Shown here: piece after piece, positions 35,019 to 45,580 of the stretch
How positions within the stretch are numbered: the first letter of the stretch is position 1
Layout of the letters: every line of letters starts with the position of its first letter
From: Guillardia theta CCMP2712
Taxonomy: Eukaryota; Cryptophyceae; Pyrenomonadales; Geminigeraceae
Assembly (NCBI RefSeq): GCF_000315625.1
Contig: NW_005434635.1
Coordinates: forward strand, 375,342-439,341
Direction of reading: 5' to 3'
Length of the DNA stretch: 64,000 nt
Made by a program: the position numbers and the translations under genes
Notes under the pieces: generated by a model
Told to the model about the DNA's origin: nothing
Database searches by the model: none
The model's input: the letters and a program-made list of their open reading frames with translations, nothing else

Positions 35019-36292
35019 TCTCCTCCCACTCGCACCAAGCTCTCATCCCTCCTTCTTTCCTCTACCCTTCCCCTCATGTCATCCCATACTTCCAAACATC
35101 CTCCTCCTCCTCCTCCTCCCTCTAACTTTGCCATTCCAGAAATGACATTCCTGCCCCATCTGCTCTTCCAGCCCATGGAATACCCTTCCATTCCCCAGGA
35201 CGACCCCTCCGGCCTCCTTCCACCTCCCCCTCCCCCTCCCACCCCTGGCTCTCCTGGACACAAGCGTACCTCCTCAGACGCGCTCGAGCACTTGCAGCAT
35301 ACCACCGCCCGCGCCCTCAAGCTCCTCAGGCCCCAGGAGATCCCCAGCCCTGACGTCGCCGACACCCTCGACATCGACAACGTCTTCATTGCCGACTTTC
35401 CCTCCCAATGGCAGAAGCCCGTCGCGTCCCTCTCCACCCACGACCCCTCCCCGTCCTCGTCCTCCGCCTCCCCTTACCTCGACTCGGACCCTCGCTCCCC
35501 CTCCCCTCTTCCGTCGCTCGTCCAGGTCAAGCTCGGCGTGCTCCTCGAGTTCTCCGACATGATCGTCGACCGCTCCTCGTTCTCCACAGGGTTCCTCACG
35601 TGCAACCGGACAAGCGCTTACGCTGCCTCCGCAAAGGGCCAGCTCTGCCTCGCCGTCCTTGACACCGTCATGCGCCGCCCTGCCTCCCAGCTCTTCTGCC
35701 TCCACGCCGGCCCCGCAGACAACGAATGCTTCCAGTTCAGCCTTCGCCCTCCAGCCAGCGGCCAGTACCTCATCAACGCCATGGCCTGGGATCTCGACTA
35801 CAATGCCCATCAGCCCCCCGACATGCTCCAGCTGCAGCACCAGCTCATCGCCATCATTCGCCTCGCCAGGCCCGGTACCAAGCTCCGAGGTGACGCTGGT
35901 CCCCTCAAGACCTTCGAGAACATGCTCGACGACATCGGCATGGAGCCCGCCGACCCCCTCGGCGGCCTCTGCGCGTCTCTCATGCAGAGCGAGCAGGGAG
36001 CCTGGAGCCTCCTCGTCTCCCTCAAGTCCGTCCCGGCCGGGCAGCCGAGCAGCACCAGCCAGCTGACCGCCGCGCCTGTCCCTCAGTGAGCTGCTCCTGC
36101 CTGGTCGACCCCTCCCCGTGCTCCCGCAAGGCGGGACTCAGGCGCTGCGGAGCTCCGGGCTGGTATGGGGACAAGCGACGACGTCGTCCTTGGAGGAGGG
36201 GGAGAGAGGAGAGAAGAAGAGAGGAGAAGAGGGCAGCAGCAGAGGCAGACGATGAATGAAAGGATGTACTGATGTACCAGCCCCAGCTGCAT
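35019..36292. repeat. Right arm of the large inverted duplication
   Basis: Inverted copy of 32816-34041. It carries a slightly longer coding region; the outer boundary lies just before TTCACGTAGAATTTGCC (36292). Confidence 0.92.
35076..36089 (+). CDS. Unknown duplicated protein, right copy
   Basis: 337 residues from ATG 35076 to TGA 36087-36089, the mirror of the left copy. It has the same domain order: proline run, TPGSPGHKRTSSDALEHLQ, Ser/Pro linker, globular part, APVPQ end. Differences include SPDV for SSDV, VFIADF for AFIADL, LQHQ for LQRQ, and an extra segment (EMTFLPHLLFQPMEYPSI) in the proline-rich region. Both reading frames are intact, and most of the changes seen are single residue substitutions, so both may be expressed. 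Function unknown. Confidence 0.7.
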   Translation: MSSHTSKHPPPPPPPSNFAIPEMTFLPHLLFQPMEYPSIPQDDPSGLLPPPPPPPTPGSPGHKRTSSDALEHLQHTTARALKLLRPQEIPSPDVADTLDIDNVFIADFPSQWQKPVASLSTHDPSPSSSSASPYLDSDPRSPSPLPSLVQVKLGVLLEFSDMIVDRSSFSTGFLTCNRTSAYAASAKGQLCLAVLDTVMRRPASQLFCLHAGPADNECFQFSLRPPASGQYLINAMAWDLDYNAHQPPDMLQLQHQLIAIIRLARPGTKLRGDAGPLKTFENMLDDIGMEPADPLGGLCASLMQSEQGAWSLLVSLKSVPAGQPSSTSQLTAAPVPQ

Positions 36293-36861
36293 TCACGTAG
36301 AATTTGCCTCCTCTTTCCCTCTCTCCCGTATTTCATCCTCCTTTTGAAGCAAATTTCCCTCTCCGACTGGTTGCATCAACACTGCTCATAAACATGCCCT
36401 GCAATCACTTCACTGAGCATGTAACCATGCTTGTCTCTGCCATCATCGCTGTATTTCTTCTCGCCTCCATGTCGTCTCAGGTTGATCCTGTCTCCTTCAT
36501 CCATTCAGCTTCTGTTCTCACCCTCAGCCCCGTCCCGTCCTGTCGCTTCCCCTCCCTCCTCCTGTTCCTCCCCTGCCATAACGAGCGGGTTTTTTTCTAA
36601 TCCCGTTTTTCGATCCCCCGCCTCCCCGTCCTGAAAAAATTTCCACCGCCCCCACCGCCGCCTAACCTCCTTCCCTCCCTCCTCGCTCTTCCTCTCTTCC
36701 TCCCTCTCTCCCTCCCCCTCTCTCTCTCTCCCTCCTGTCTCTCTCCCTCCCTGCCTCCCTCCCTCCTGTCTCCCTCCCTCCCACCCTTTCCTCCCCCCCT
36801 CCCCCCTCCCCCCTCCCTCCCTCCCCTCCCCTCTCTCCCTCCCTCCCTGACTTCTCGCACC
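36293..36861. other. Pyrimidine-rich intergenic tract
   Basis: 36655-36850 is an almost pure C/T tract (CCCTCC and CTCTCC repeats) directly upstream of the PIG-X-like start codon. It may be promoter-associated; no gene seen. Confidence 0.7.
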
Positions 36862-37568
36862 ATGAAAGCGAGAGACAGGATCCTGCTTGCACTGGCGCTC
36901 GTCGTCGCGGGTTCCTGCAAGGAGACGCCTAGTGAGAGCTCATACTGGTCTTGCTCTTCCGCATCCTCCCCTTGCTTCCTCCGTTTCTCCCTCGCTGACA
37001 GCATCGCTACCCGCACTCCCCGTGGACTGCGCGCCATGCAACAGCTGGCATGCCTGACAAGACCGTCCAGAGTTTCGTGGAGGGGATCCGAGCATGCGGT
37101 TCTCTCGTCCCTCGAGGATCCATGCCGACAACTGTCTCCAGGGATCTACACGCGAGCATGGCAGGATCACGACGTGGAGAATGAGGAGTGGATGAGCCTG
37201 ATGAGACGCTTCCATGGGGAGAGGAGAGGAGGGGACAGGGAGGAGGAGGAGGAGGAGGAGGAGAGTATGTCCCGCTCCGCGAGGGTGCCTCCCTCTTCGA
37301 ATTTGACGTTCTCGTTCCCTCCCATTGGATCTGAGACCCTCGTGGGAGTTGAGAACACTTTGAGCCAGCAGCCGTCAAGATTCTCCTATGTGCCCTTGCG
37401 TGAGGGGAGCGGTCGGAGGATCGCAGATGGGAGCCTGCTGGGATGGAGCGAGCAAGTCAGGAGGATGATCAGGCAGTCGCAAGGGATCGACAAGTCGGAG
37501 GGGGGAGGAGCATTCTCTTGATAGCAAGCAGCCTGACAGCAAAATTCGACGATTGCTCCAATCCTCCT

Positions 37569-37626
<58 letters not shown>

Positions 37627-38840
37627 ACGAACATTGCACTATCCACTACGAGTACACAACGTTCTTTCTCATCCAGCGCCGTTCAGACGTCAAGGAAATT
37701 TATCAAGACCTCGGGAAGCGAGTCGAAGATCATGAAGTTCGTGGGCAAGGAAACACTCCATCAAGGGTACCTCTTGCCTCCTTTTCCTCCTCCTCCTCCT
37801 CCTCCTCCTCCTCCTCCTCCACCACGACCTACTTCGTCCTCGTCTTCCTCTTGTTCTGAGGAGGATTATCAGGGGGTGGTTTTTTTTCTTTCGGGGGAAA
37901 GGGATACTCATCCCCCCCGGGGCAGAGGGGCACCATCAGCAGCCGCACACGCAGACTACCACCTCATCCTCCTCCTCCTACACCAGCAGGTCGAGGTNNN
38001 NNNNNNNNNNNNNNNNNNNNNNNNNNNNNNNNNNNNNNNNNNNNNNNNNNNNNNNNNNNNNNNNNNNNNNNNNNNNNNNNNNNNNNNNNNNNNNNNNGGA
38101 TTCGTTCCAAGTGAGCGAAGAGGCTCGCTTCGGAGGGAACGGTCAGTCTCCCTCCTCCTGCTCCTCTCTCCCTTCCGCTCCCTTCCCCCCCCCCCTTCCC
38201 CAGTTCCTCCTTCATGTTGTTGACGCTCCAACTCCCTCCTTGTTTGCTTCCTACTACTACGGCGTCGTCTTCCCCCTCAACCCCGCTGCCCCGTCCTCCC
38301 CCTATCCCCCTCCACCTCTCTCTCTCCCTCTCCTCCCTCCTTGCAGCAATCTTTCCGCCCTGACGCTATCGAGAGTAACTTTCTCATGCAGACACCAGAC
38401 TGATGGAACTCGCGGACCTCGAAGTTCCATCCTCCTCCCCGCATGCCAGGCAGTGTCTCTCCTCCTCCTACATCCCCATCAGGCAGGGTGAGACGAGCTA
38501 CGTCGTCGTCCTCCCAGTCCACAGCAGATATCAACGTCCTTCCACCTCCCAGACGTCCCGTCCTGTCCTCGTCCCTGCTCCTCTGCTGAGCGTGCACTGC
38601 CCGGGGCAGGCAGCGGTGTCTCTTCCTACCTCAGTGAAGAAGCAGCAGCAGCACCAGCGCGAGGAGGAGGATGAAGATTCTTTCCTGCGCTGGCAGATCC
38701 CTGTCGGAAGAACAGGCGACCTCGGCCTCACCATCGCCTTCACCCTCCTTATCACGAGCGTCGGGACGACGTTGGCCATGGCGGTCATGGCGCGCCCACT
38801 AGGGGCCTCGGACGTGGTGAGGAGGATCGTCAGGGCATGA
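36862..38840 (+). CDS. PIG-X/PBN1-like ER membrane protein (contains assembly gap)
   Basis: Candidate subunit stabilising GPI mannosyltransferase I in the ER. Exon 1 begins MKARDRILLALALVVAGSC, a clean signal peptide. Middle exons are uncertain, with several frame changes and low-complexity introns (CTCCTG repeats at 37561-37626, CTC repeats at 37785-37825), and the gap 37998-38097 removes part of the gene. The last exon encodes SSYIPIRQGETSYVVVLPVH then SRYQRPS and APLLSVHCPG, resembling the PIG-X/PBN1 core (VPxHxRYxxP...Px-C). A single transmembrane helix (LGLTIAFTLLITSVGTTLAMAV) and a short cytosolic tail with Arg follow. Signal peptide plus one C-terminal helix is the type I topology of PIG-X. 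Family assignment is moderate. Confidence 0.5.
37561..37626. repeat. CTCCTG hexanucleotide repeat
   Basis: About eleven copies of CTCCTG/CTGCTC inside the PIG-X-like gene, presumably intronic. Confidence 0.9.
37998..38097. other. Assembly gap (100 N)
   Basis: One hundred N, a scaffold gap of nominal length inside the PIG-X-like gene. Confidence 0.99.
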
Positions 38841-38939
38841 GAGGAGAGTAAAGTACACCTTGTTGTATCACGAGCAGGAAGGGAGAGGAGGAGAGGAGCT
38901 GCAGGAGGAAGGGAGGAGCACCTGGGCAGGTGGGAGCGC

Positions 38940-41776
38940 TCACGGGACTCCTGCTCCTCCTGATCTCTTGCCAATCCCCGTCACCTTGAGCGTTCCGTCT
39001 TTGGTGAGGACAGCAGTGCACGAGTCCATGGAGATGTATCCGCCGTTCCTCAGATTCTGCGGTCACGATGTGAGGAGTAGGAGGAGAAGGAAGTTGTGGT
39101 GGCTGAAGGAAAGCAGAGAAAGGACCGGGGGGAGGTGGTCAGGATAAGTTGCTAGAGGAGATGATGATTATGAGGAGAGGTAAAAGGACCTTGGCAAAGT
39201 AGGTCTGAGAGACGTTGAATGTGGCTGACGGGTTGTTGATGGCAAACGTGTTGCCCTGAGCCTCGGGGAAGATCCGCTTGAAAAGCTCCTCGTCCACGTT
39301 GGCGGAAGATGCAGAGATGTTCCTCGGAGCTGCCTTGACGTCTACAAACCAGTGAGAGGAGGAGACACAGGAAACCAGGAAGTGGACAGAGGAACGCGAG
39401 GGGCAGAGCGAGGGTGGTTCGAGGAGGAGGGCAGTGGGAACGAGAACGAGCAGCAGGAGGAGGAGAGGGGAGGAGCTGGAGAGGTGGGAGGGAAACTAGA
39501 GCAAGAAATGAGAAGCATCAGAAGCTCACGTGGCAAGTGAATGATCTGTTCTCTTAGCGCCTTCGCCAGCGCCTTCTTGACCGTCTTGACCTGCACCTCA
39601 CTCTGCTGGTGCTTCTGCTGCGTCTCCTGCGCCATGCGGTGCCCCTGCCTTGCCTTGTCGTCCCAAAGTCTCCCGATCTCCTGGATGAGCCCAACGCAGG
39701 TCTCCACGCACTCCCTGTACTCCCGAGCATGCGCGAGCAGCTCGTCGTCCTTCCTCGACTTCGCCATCCTCCGAAGTTCATGGCAGAGCCGCCGGTCGGC
39801 CTCGTCCCCCTCCAGTCGTTTCTGCAAGCTCGCAGCAGCGTCGATCGCTGCCTCTAACTCCTGCGACTTGTCCATCGCCCCAGCACGCAGGACAGCCCCG
39901 TACTTGCGGTTGAAGACTTCACACGAGGCCAACACCCGTCTCAGCTCGTCGAGGTCCTGCAGGTACGCTGCTCGCCGAAGCTTCTCCAGCACCACCCCTG
40001 ACTCATGCGCTCCTGCCTGCAGCGTGAGGGATCGGGAGATGTGGGTGGCCGACTGTAGGCAGCTAGAGAGCTCCTGGAAGGACTGAGCGAGGTTGTCGGA
40101 CGTGTCATACTGCAGGGCCTCGGGGGAGTAGTGAAGCTTCTGCCCCGGCTGCACTTTGCGCTGGACCTCCTCGATGAGCAGCCGCAGAGGCTCTTCTGCT
40201 CCGTCGTCAACAGCCTGCCGCAGCCTGTTCGAGTAGTCCTGCATCTCCCACAAAGCGACCTCCCTCATCTGATCAGCGTAGATCTCACTCTCCCGCGCGT
40301 ATCGGTTCGCGTCCTCCCTCGCCGCATGCTCCCACCGCCTGTGGAGATCGCTCTCGCAACCAGCTCGATCCCACTCGGCCCTCGCGTGCCTCCCTGCCTC
40401 TCCTGGATTTCTTCCCTCGGCTTTCGCCTGGTCCATGCAGAACTCTTTGTACATGATGTAGGGCGAGCGAGCAGGTTCCGGCGCCTTGGGCTCGGGAGGC
40501 TTCGGTCCCATGCTTGACCATCGCGGGCGCTTGTTCAGCTCGTCGTGATAGGCATGTCCATGAGGCTCCAGCTGCAGCTCATCCATCCTCCGCTTCCCGC
40601 TGTCCATTAGGACGGACGAGGCTCCTCCCATCATGGGATCTCGCTGCGACGCGAAGAGAGCGTGCGCAAAGGAGCCCGGGCCCGGAGCAGGACCGAGCAT
40701 GTTGTTCGAAGGGTTCGGCTGCGGCGGCATCGCGTGGTTGAAGCCAAAGGGAATCGAGGGGAGATTGGCACTGACACTGAGAGGAAGGTTTGGGAGGATG
40801 GGGCCGTTGGAGCCGCCCTGCCATCCACCGTATCCGCCTTGAGCAGAGGGGCACGCCTCAAACTTGAGAGAGTTCGTCCCTGCTACTGCTGAAGATTGTA
40901 AACTTGCAAAGGCCGCTGGAAGGTTGTCCCTGGCCAGGTTGACAAACTCCGCAAGCTTTTCCAGGAGTCCCAGGATCTGAGGAGAAGGTGAGAGGAGGGG
41001 AAAGAAGAGGAGGGAGGAGGGAGGAGGGAGGAGGGAGGAGGGAGGAGGGAGGAGGGAGGAGGAGAAAGCTTCACCTGTCTCCTTTCAGTGGGTGTGAAGT
41101 TGGGGCTACAGATTGAAGACGGCATCAGCATTCCATTCTGCCACAGGTACCAACCTCATTAGGTAGGGGGAGCTCTAACAAGCGCACGAGGACGAACCTG
41201 GAGGTGAAGCTTCCGCAGCCCATCTACATCTATCAGCTCCCACCTGCAGCAACTCTCAGAACACCGTAGGATTCCAACGACAAGCCGAAACCTGCTCTCC
41301 TTCCTCTTCTTCTTGAGCCACTCCCTCACGGACCCATCGGGGTAGTAGGAGGCCGGAACCTCTCCTACTTCGACGAGGTTCTCTGATATTCCTGCGGTCC
41401 TCCTGATGTTCCTCCATGACGGGGATCCCCCCTGACTCCCGAGGAAGTCAACAAGCGGCTGGATGGCCACGAAGGAGCGCTGGGTAACTCGGCTCTCGAG
41501 TACAGGGGGCACGTACGCCGAGATGATGGGGAGGCGGTGAGCGCCAACTGAGAAGGAGAAAGGAACAAGTCGCAGCTCTCTCCAATGGTACTTCCTGTAG
41601 GACAGGTCCATCATCCCGTCGTCTGCGTCGACTCGTCCACTCCGATCATGCGAGCCGTCATGCACAACGTCGGTGTCGTGATCCATGCCTCCATGGTGCC
41701 CATCGACGTCGAGGCCGCCAGAAGCATCTACGTGTTGTCCCTCGAGAGAGACGGGACCTGCTCCTCCTGCCTCCAT
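38940..41776 (-). CDS. HMG-box-like nuclear protein
   Basis: Multi-exon gene. The N-terminal exon (about 41159-41776) encodes a region of unknown family (HWRELRLVPFSFSVGAHRLP, SWRNIRRTAGISENLVEVGE, EWLKKKRKESRFRLVVGIL). A short exon has PNFTPTERRQ; the next (40980 downward) has ILGLLEKLAEFVNLARDNLP. A long exon (39520-40890) has a Pro/Gly/Asn-rich part and an HMG box: PARSPYIMYKEFCMDQAKAE, AEWDRAGCESDLHRRWEHAA, EDANRYARESEIYADQ. A helical, probably coiled-coil, region follows. Final exons encode NVDEELFKRIFPEAQGNTFA and GGYISMDSCTAVLTKDGTLK, ending GGAGVP-stop (TGA 38940-38942). The HMG box suggests DNA or chromatin binding. The start is uncertain: the frame continues a few codons upstream of ATG 41776 and may have another exon. 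Confidence 0.65.
41008..41062. repeat. GGGAGGA tandem tract (intron)
   Basis: GGAGGAG/GGGAGGA repeat in a short intron of the HMG-box gene. Confidence 0.85.
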
Positions 41777-42039
41777 CTCTTGTTCAATCTTCTTCCTCAC
41801 ACCCTACCATCCACAAGCTCCCTGGCCTGTTCAAATTGTCAATGGCGGGAACACCCAGGGTGCGATGGGGCGGCAGAGCAAGCACAGGCAGTGACAAGGA
41901 GCGGTCAAGGGAGCATGGATGTTGTCTTGTCGCATCATCTTCATCGTCGTCGTGTCATCATTATCAACATCAACCGCGTACACATGTAGCGACGTACTGA
42001 CCTGGTCCCCTCCCACCATGGTGCCCTGTCTCTGAGGCG

Positions 42040-42445
42040 GATTGTTCTTGAACAAACCCTACCCCCATGACCCCTTTCATCCAGGAATATGGCATGACAC
42101 CCCTCCCTTTGTCACAAAATTATCCTAGAAGTGACCCGGTAATGAAACCCATTTATGGACCCCTACCCCCTGCAGAAGGTCAGCTAAAAACGATGTACAA
42201 AGTTGTACTGGCATCCTCTTTGTACCCAAATATCAAATACTTATAACTGTTTCATATATACTTTTAAACTGATACTAATTTTTATCATATATATTATCTT
42301 ATTTAATTATGTTGTAGCAAATGTTGGAAGTATATATTCAAAGTAACAGAATTCATCGTACATAAATATTAGTATTAAAAAACAAACATTACAAATATTA
42401 AAACAAATTTTTATGTTTACAAGTAGAGAGATCAGCGGAAGACGA
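42040..42445. repeat. CTACCC-rich block with long AT-rich core
   Basis: 42050-42180 is rich in ACCCCT/CTACCC; 42225-42425 is a 200-bp AT-rich stretch. Its segment TATAACTGTTTCATATATAC (42243) is closely similar to TATAACTATTTTATATAAC at 50657. Confidence 0.6.
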
Positions 42446-43140
42446 GCTCCGCGATCAGCCATGGAGGTAAGCGGGAAGGAACGGGGGAGGGGACTGGGCG
42501 GAGGATCAGGAGAAGCTGGGGGAGATTAGGAGGAAGAAAGAATTTTATGTGGGAGTGAGGCAGGAATGGTGAGCATAACATGCGAAATACAACACATTAG
42601 ACCAGTTCAGCTTTGGTTCCCTGTATTGAGACAAAGGTTGTAATGAGCCTATTTCCCACTTCAACACCATAGTCGATGCGATGAGCGAACAGAAGACTTG
42701 ACCTTTCTGTATGAAACTATTTGTTGTTGCTGCCTCCATGCACATGGTTGATCTCGTGAATTCTGCTACTCTATCTCAATTTGGGAGAAAAGGTGTATCC
42801 TGTGAAACGTTGAAATGATCGCAATTTGTTGCGTTTTGACACAGTCAGTCACCTGTGTTCGCTGCCTCTGATCGCACAAAACTCACTCAGTCTAAAAATT
42901 TCTGTTTTTCACCCAAGAATACTTGATGCCACCAGGCAGTCTCTGACAAATTCTTCCCTTGTGAAACTTCTTCAATTTTTTTCTGAATGACAATTGTTGC
43001 AGTACGACGATGGGACTAAGGCAAGAGCAAGAGACGGATCCGCGTTGCTTGTGGGTCCTGTCCTCTATGCAACCAACAAGTGATATTCATCATCTATGCT
43101 TTTGGATGCAATCTTGACTCGCTGTAAGGCACATTGAGGA
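42446..43140. other. Intergenic/5' region upstream of the NDUFA8-like gene
   Basis: No recognised gene. A TACGACGATGGGACTAAGGC segment at 43002 preceded by TTGTTGCAG could be an upstream exon of the NDUFA8-like gene, but the reading frame does not join cleanly. Confidence 0.4.
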
Positions 43141-43581
43141 GAGCTGCAATCTGTGAACAAGTTCTTCATGCAGTGCAAGCAAGATGATAGAAATCCCAGT
43201 GAGTATTGTCTGTTGATCGGATGGATTTCCTTCATTTCACTTTCCAAAACTTTCATCAAACTGCTGTCTCTCTGAATTTATTCTGCCTTCAGGATCTTGT
43301 TTGAATCAAGGCAAGGAGGTCATTGATTGTGTCAATAGAGTGAGTGTTGTATGGCGTGTTGGTCTGGCTGACATGACTTCTCAGGTAGTGCGCAGTGTCG
43401 ATGCAAAATGTCCAGCTCAGCTCACGGCATATGCTCGTTGTATGGATAAAAACCACTGCCATTTTGAAAAGGTATGTTTGCTTGCTACTGCTGCACTTGT
43501 GTTGCATAATAGGGTATGACGATGGTGTCACAGTGTCGTGAAGAGCAAGCAGCCTTGGAAAGTTGCATGCCGCTCAACTGA
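43141..43581 (+). CDS. NDUFA8: NDUFA8-like complex I subunit (twin CX9C; 5' exon unresolved)
   Basis: Spliced from four short exons: NKFFMQCKQDDRNP (43141 to about 43198), GSCLNQGKEVIDCVNR (about 43291-43339), VVRSVDAKCPAQLTAYARCM plus DKNHCHFEK (43385-43471), and QCREEQAALESCMPLN with TGA at 43579-43581. The spacing C-PAQLTAYAR-C and C-REEQAALES-C is a textbook twin CX9C motif. The order FMxC...CLxxGKxVxxC...C(9)C...C(9)C matches NDUFA8 (PGIV), an intermembrane-space accessory subunit of respiratory complex I imported by the Mia40 pathway. The N-terminal exon with the start codon was not resolved. The gene is much too fragmented to appear as one open frame. Confidence 0.75.
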
Positions 43582-43811
43582 GCAAAACTAAATGGATCTG
43601 TTGGAGTTTCTTCGGCAGTGGCATGGCATCGTCAGGAATGGTCTACATCGCCCAGGCGGCACCTGCTCAAACATGCACGGATCGAGTGAGCGAGCCTACA
43701 ACATTACTTCAATCATGGAACTCGTATAGATGTTGTTCGAGTGTCGGATTTGAAGCACCCCATCTTTTGCTTGTCACATTTTCTTTTCTGATAAGTGAAT
43801 TTAGCTGTTTT

Positions 43812-44483
43812 CTACAAGGGTCGAGATGATCTGATCGAAGAGACATGTCGCGCGTAACCTTGATTATGACGTATTGAGCTTCTGAGACCGTCAATCTCCT
43901 CCTCCACCTCTTTACACTTGTTCTGTAGGGACGTTGACTTCAGTTGGCTTTCATGGGCCCGAGCTTCAAGTGTAGTCCTTCGCAAGTCCAAACGTTTGAG
44001 CTTGAGAGTGCACAGTCTGATCCTTTCCTTTACCTGCTCAGACTCGCTCTCCACAGACACGATAGTGTGCTCTGCAGAGTCAATGTCCTCCATCAACCTC
44101 TTGTTGGCCTGTTCGGTCTGGCTGACCGAGGCCTTGCACGCATCGTGCTCGCTCCGAACCTCATGAGCTTTGGTTCGTAGCTCGTCATGCATGCTATCAC
44201 AATCTCTTGCGTGTAGTTCGTTCAAGCCCTTGTAAATCTCAGCAAACCGACCCTTCACTTGACTTGTTCTCTGTTCGTGCTCCAACTCCAGCATCCCACG
44301 TTGAAATTCGCTCATGCATAGCGATGCTCGCAGACGATCGCAGTCCTGTTGCAACTCTTTCATGATGAGTTGGAGCCTTCGTATCTGCCATGCATGCTCC
44401 TCGCCCACTAGCTCATCGTCCTCGTCCTCGTCCTCGCCATCGGCTCGCGTCCCTGCTCTCCTCGATTCGCACACCTCCATCAT
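43812..44483 (-). CDS. Coiled-coil protein of unknown function
   Basis: Single open frame of about 223 residues from the ATG at 44483 (MMEVCESRRAG); upstream in-frame ATG at 44555 is possible. An acidic stretch (DGEDEDEDDELVGEEHAWQI) is followed by a long heptad-like region (RRLQLIMKELQQDCDRLRAS, SEHDACKASVSQTEQANKRL, ESEQVKERIRLCTLKLKRLD, NKCKEVEEEIDGLRSSI). No domain recognised; such proteins are often cytoskeletal or ciliary. Its 3' end faces the NDUFA8-like gene about 230 bp away. Confidence 0.6.
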   Translation of the reverse strand: MMEVCESRRAGTRADGEDEDEDDELVGEEHAWQIRRLQLIMKELQQDCDRLRASLCMSEFQRGMLELEHEQRTSQVKGRFAEIYKGLNELHARDCDSMHDELRTKAHEVRSEHDACKASVSQTEQANKRLMEDIDSAEHTIVSVESESEQVKERIRLCTLKLKRLDLRRTTLEARAHESQLKSTSLQNKCKEVEEEIDGLRSSIRHNQGYARHVSSIRSSRPL

Positions 44484-44689
44484 CAGTCCGTTGAAAGCAC
44501 CATCAACCCTACTACCCCTCCATACAAATATTTTCTCACCCCAACTCGAACACAAAAACTGCCCTTAGACTTATCACCCCCTCCATGCAGAAGCAAATCC
44601 CTACAAAACAAGGGGATCAAACACACCATCATGTCAGATAACCCCTGTTCAAAGTACCCTACCCCGGTGTACCAGCAAGGAGCTGAGCC

Positions 44690-45350
44690 CGCATCCCTAC
44701 TACGGGCTGGCGGCGCAGACTCGGCGGCCCCCGGCCCCGGGCCGCCCGCCGGCGGGCCGGGCGGCGGTGCCGCTGCACTGCGAGCGGCGCAGTGCCGGAC
44801 TCGGCGTCCGGGGCCGGCGGCCGCTATGCCTGCGGGGGCGGCCGGCGGCGTGCGGCCGCCAGGCCCGCGTGCGGCGGCGGGCCCGGTCACCCGGGCCCGG
44901 TGCGGCCGCCCGCCGCAGGCCGGCCGGGGCCCGGCCCGCGGCTGAGCCCAGGCTCCGGGAATCCTGAGTGCGGGGCCCCAGTGGCAACCTGGACAGTACA
45001 GTACTACGGTACCGGCGGTTAGAATTTATTATCCTGAGACCGTGGCACGCCGGGTGAAACTTCAACTTGATTAAACTTTTGCTGCGGCCCTCTGTGCCGG
45101 CTCCCGGGTCGGTCAGGGCCTTCGGAAGGTACGGCCCGGTCTGTGCCACTGAGCGGCCGGCCCGGCCGGTCCGACTGCGGCGGCCCGGCCCGGGCCTCCG
45201 AGCGGCCCGGGGCCCGGCCGCGCCCGCCGCGGGAGCCTGCAGTGCGGCCGGGCGCTCAGGCACTGAGTGCCCGGCCCCCCGGCGCTGAACTTCCCGGCGA
45301 AAATTCAATCGCCCCGCCGTTTGAACGGTCAAGTTGGTAAGATCACTGCA
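44690..45350. repeat. GC-rich block D of a dispersed family
   Basis: Two GC-rich arms (44700-44950 and 45085-45300) flank a less GC-rich middle holding AGTACAGTACTACGGTACCG (44993) and CAACTTGATTAAACTTTTGC (45062). It ends with TTTGAACGGTCAAGTTGG (45319). Open frames here are products of composition. Confidence 0.55.
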
Positions 45351-45580
45351 CTTTGATCAGCCGCTGAGCCGCATGCCATGCCGCCATGATGACCCGGCGT
45401 ACAGTCACGACGTCTCCTCACCGTCACGAGCCTGTTGCGCCGAGCCTCGCCTGGAGTTGTCTTCGAGGCTCTGCAGGCCTTGTGCAAGCCCTCCAGGTGC
45501 GAGGAACCAGCGGGAGAATGGTAGGCAGCGCTTAGGAGGTCCTAGAACCTCCTACGAGCTGGAAGGAGCAACAAAAAACG

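Noticed and set aside
44631-45340. Several overlapping open frames up to 210 codons on both strands
   Set aside because: Ala/Gly/Pro/Arg-only translations of GC-rich block D; GC-rich DNA has few stop codons.
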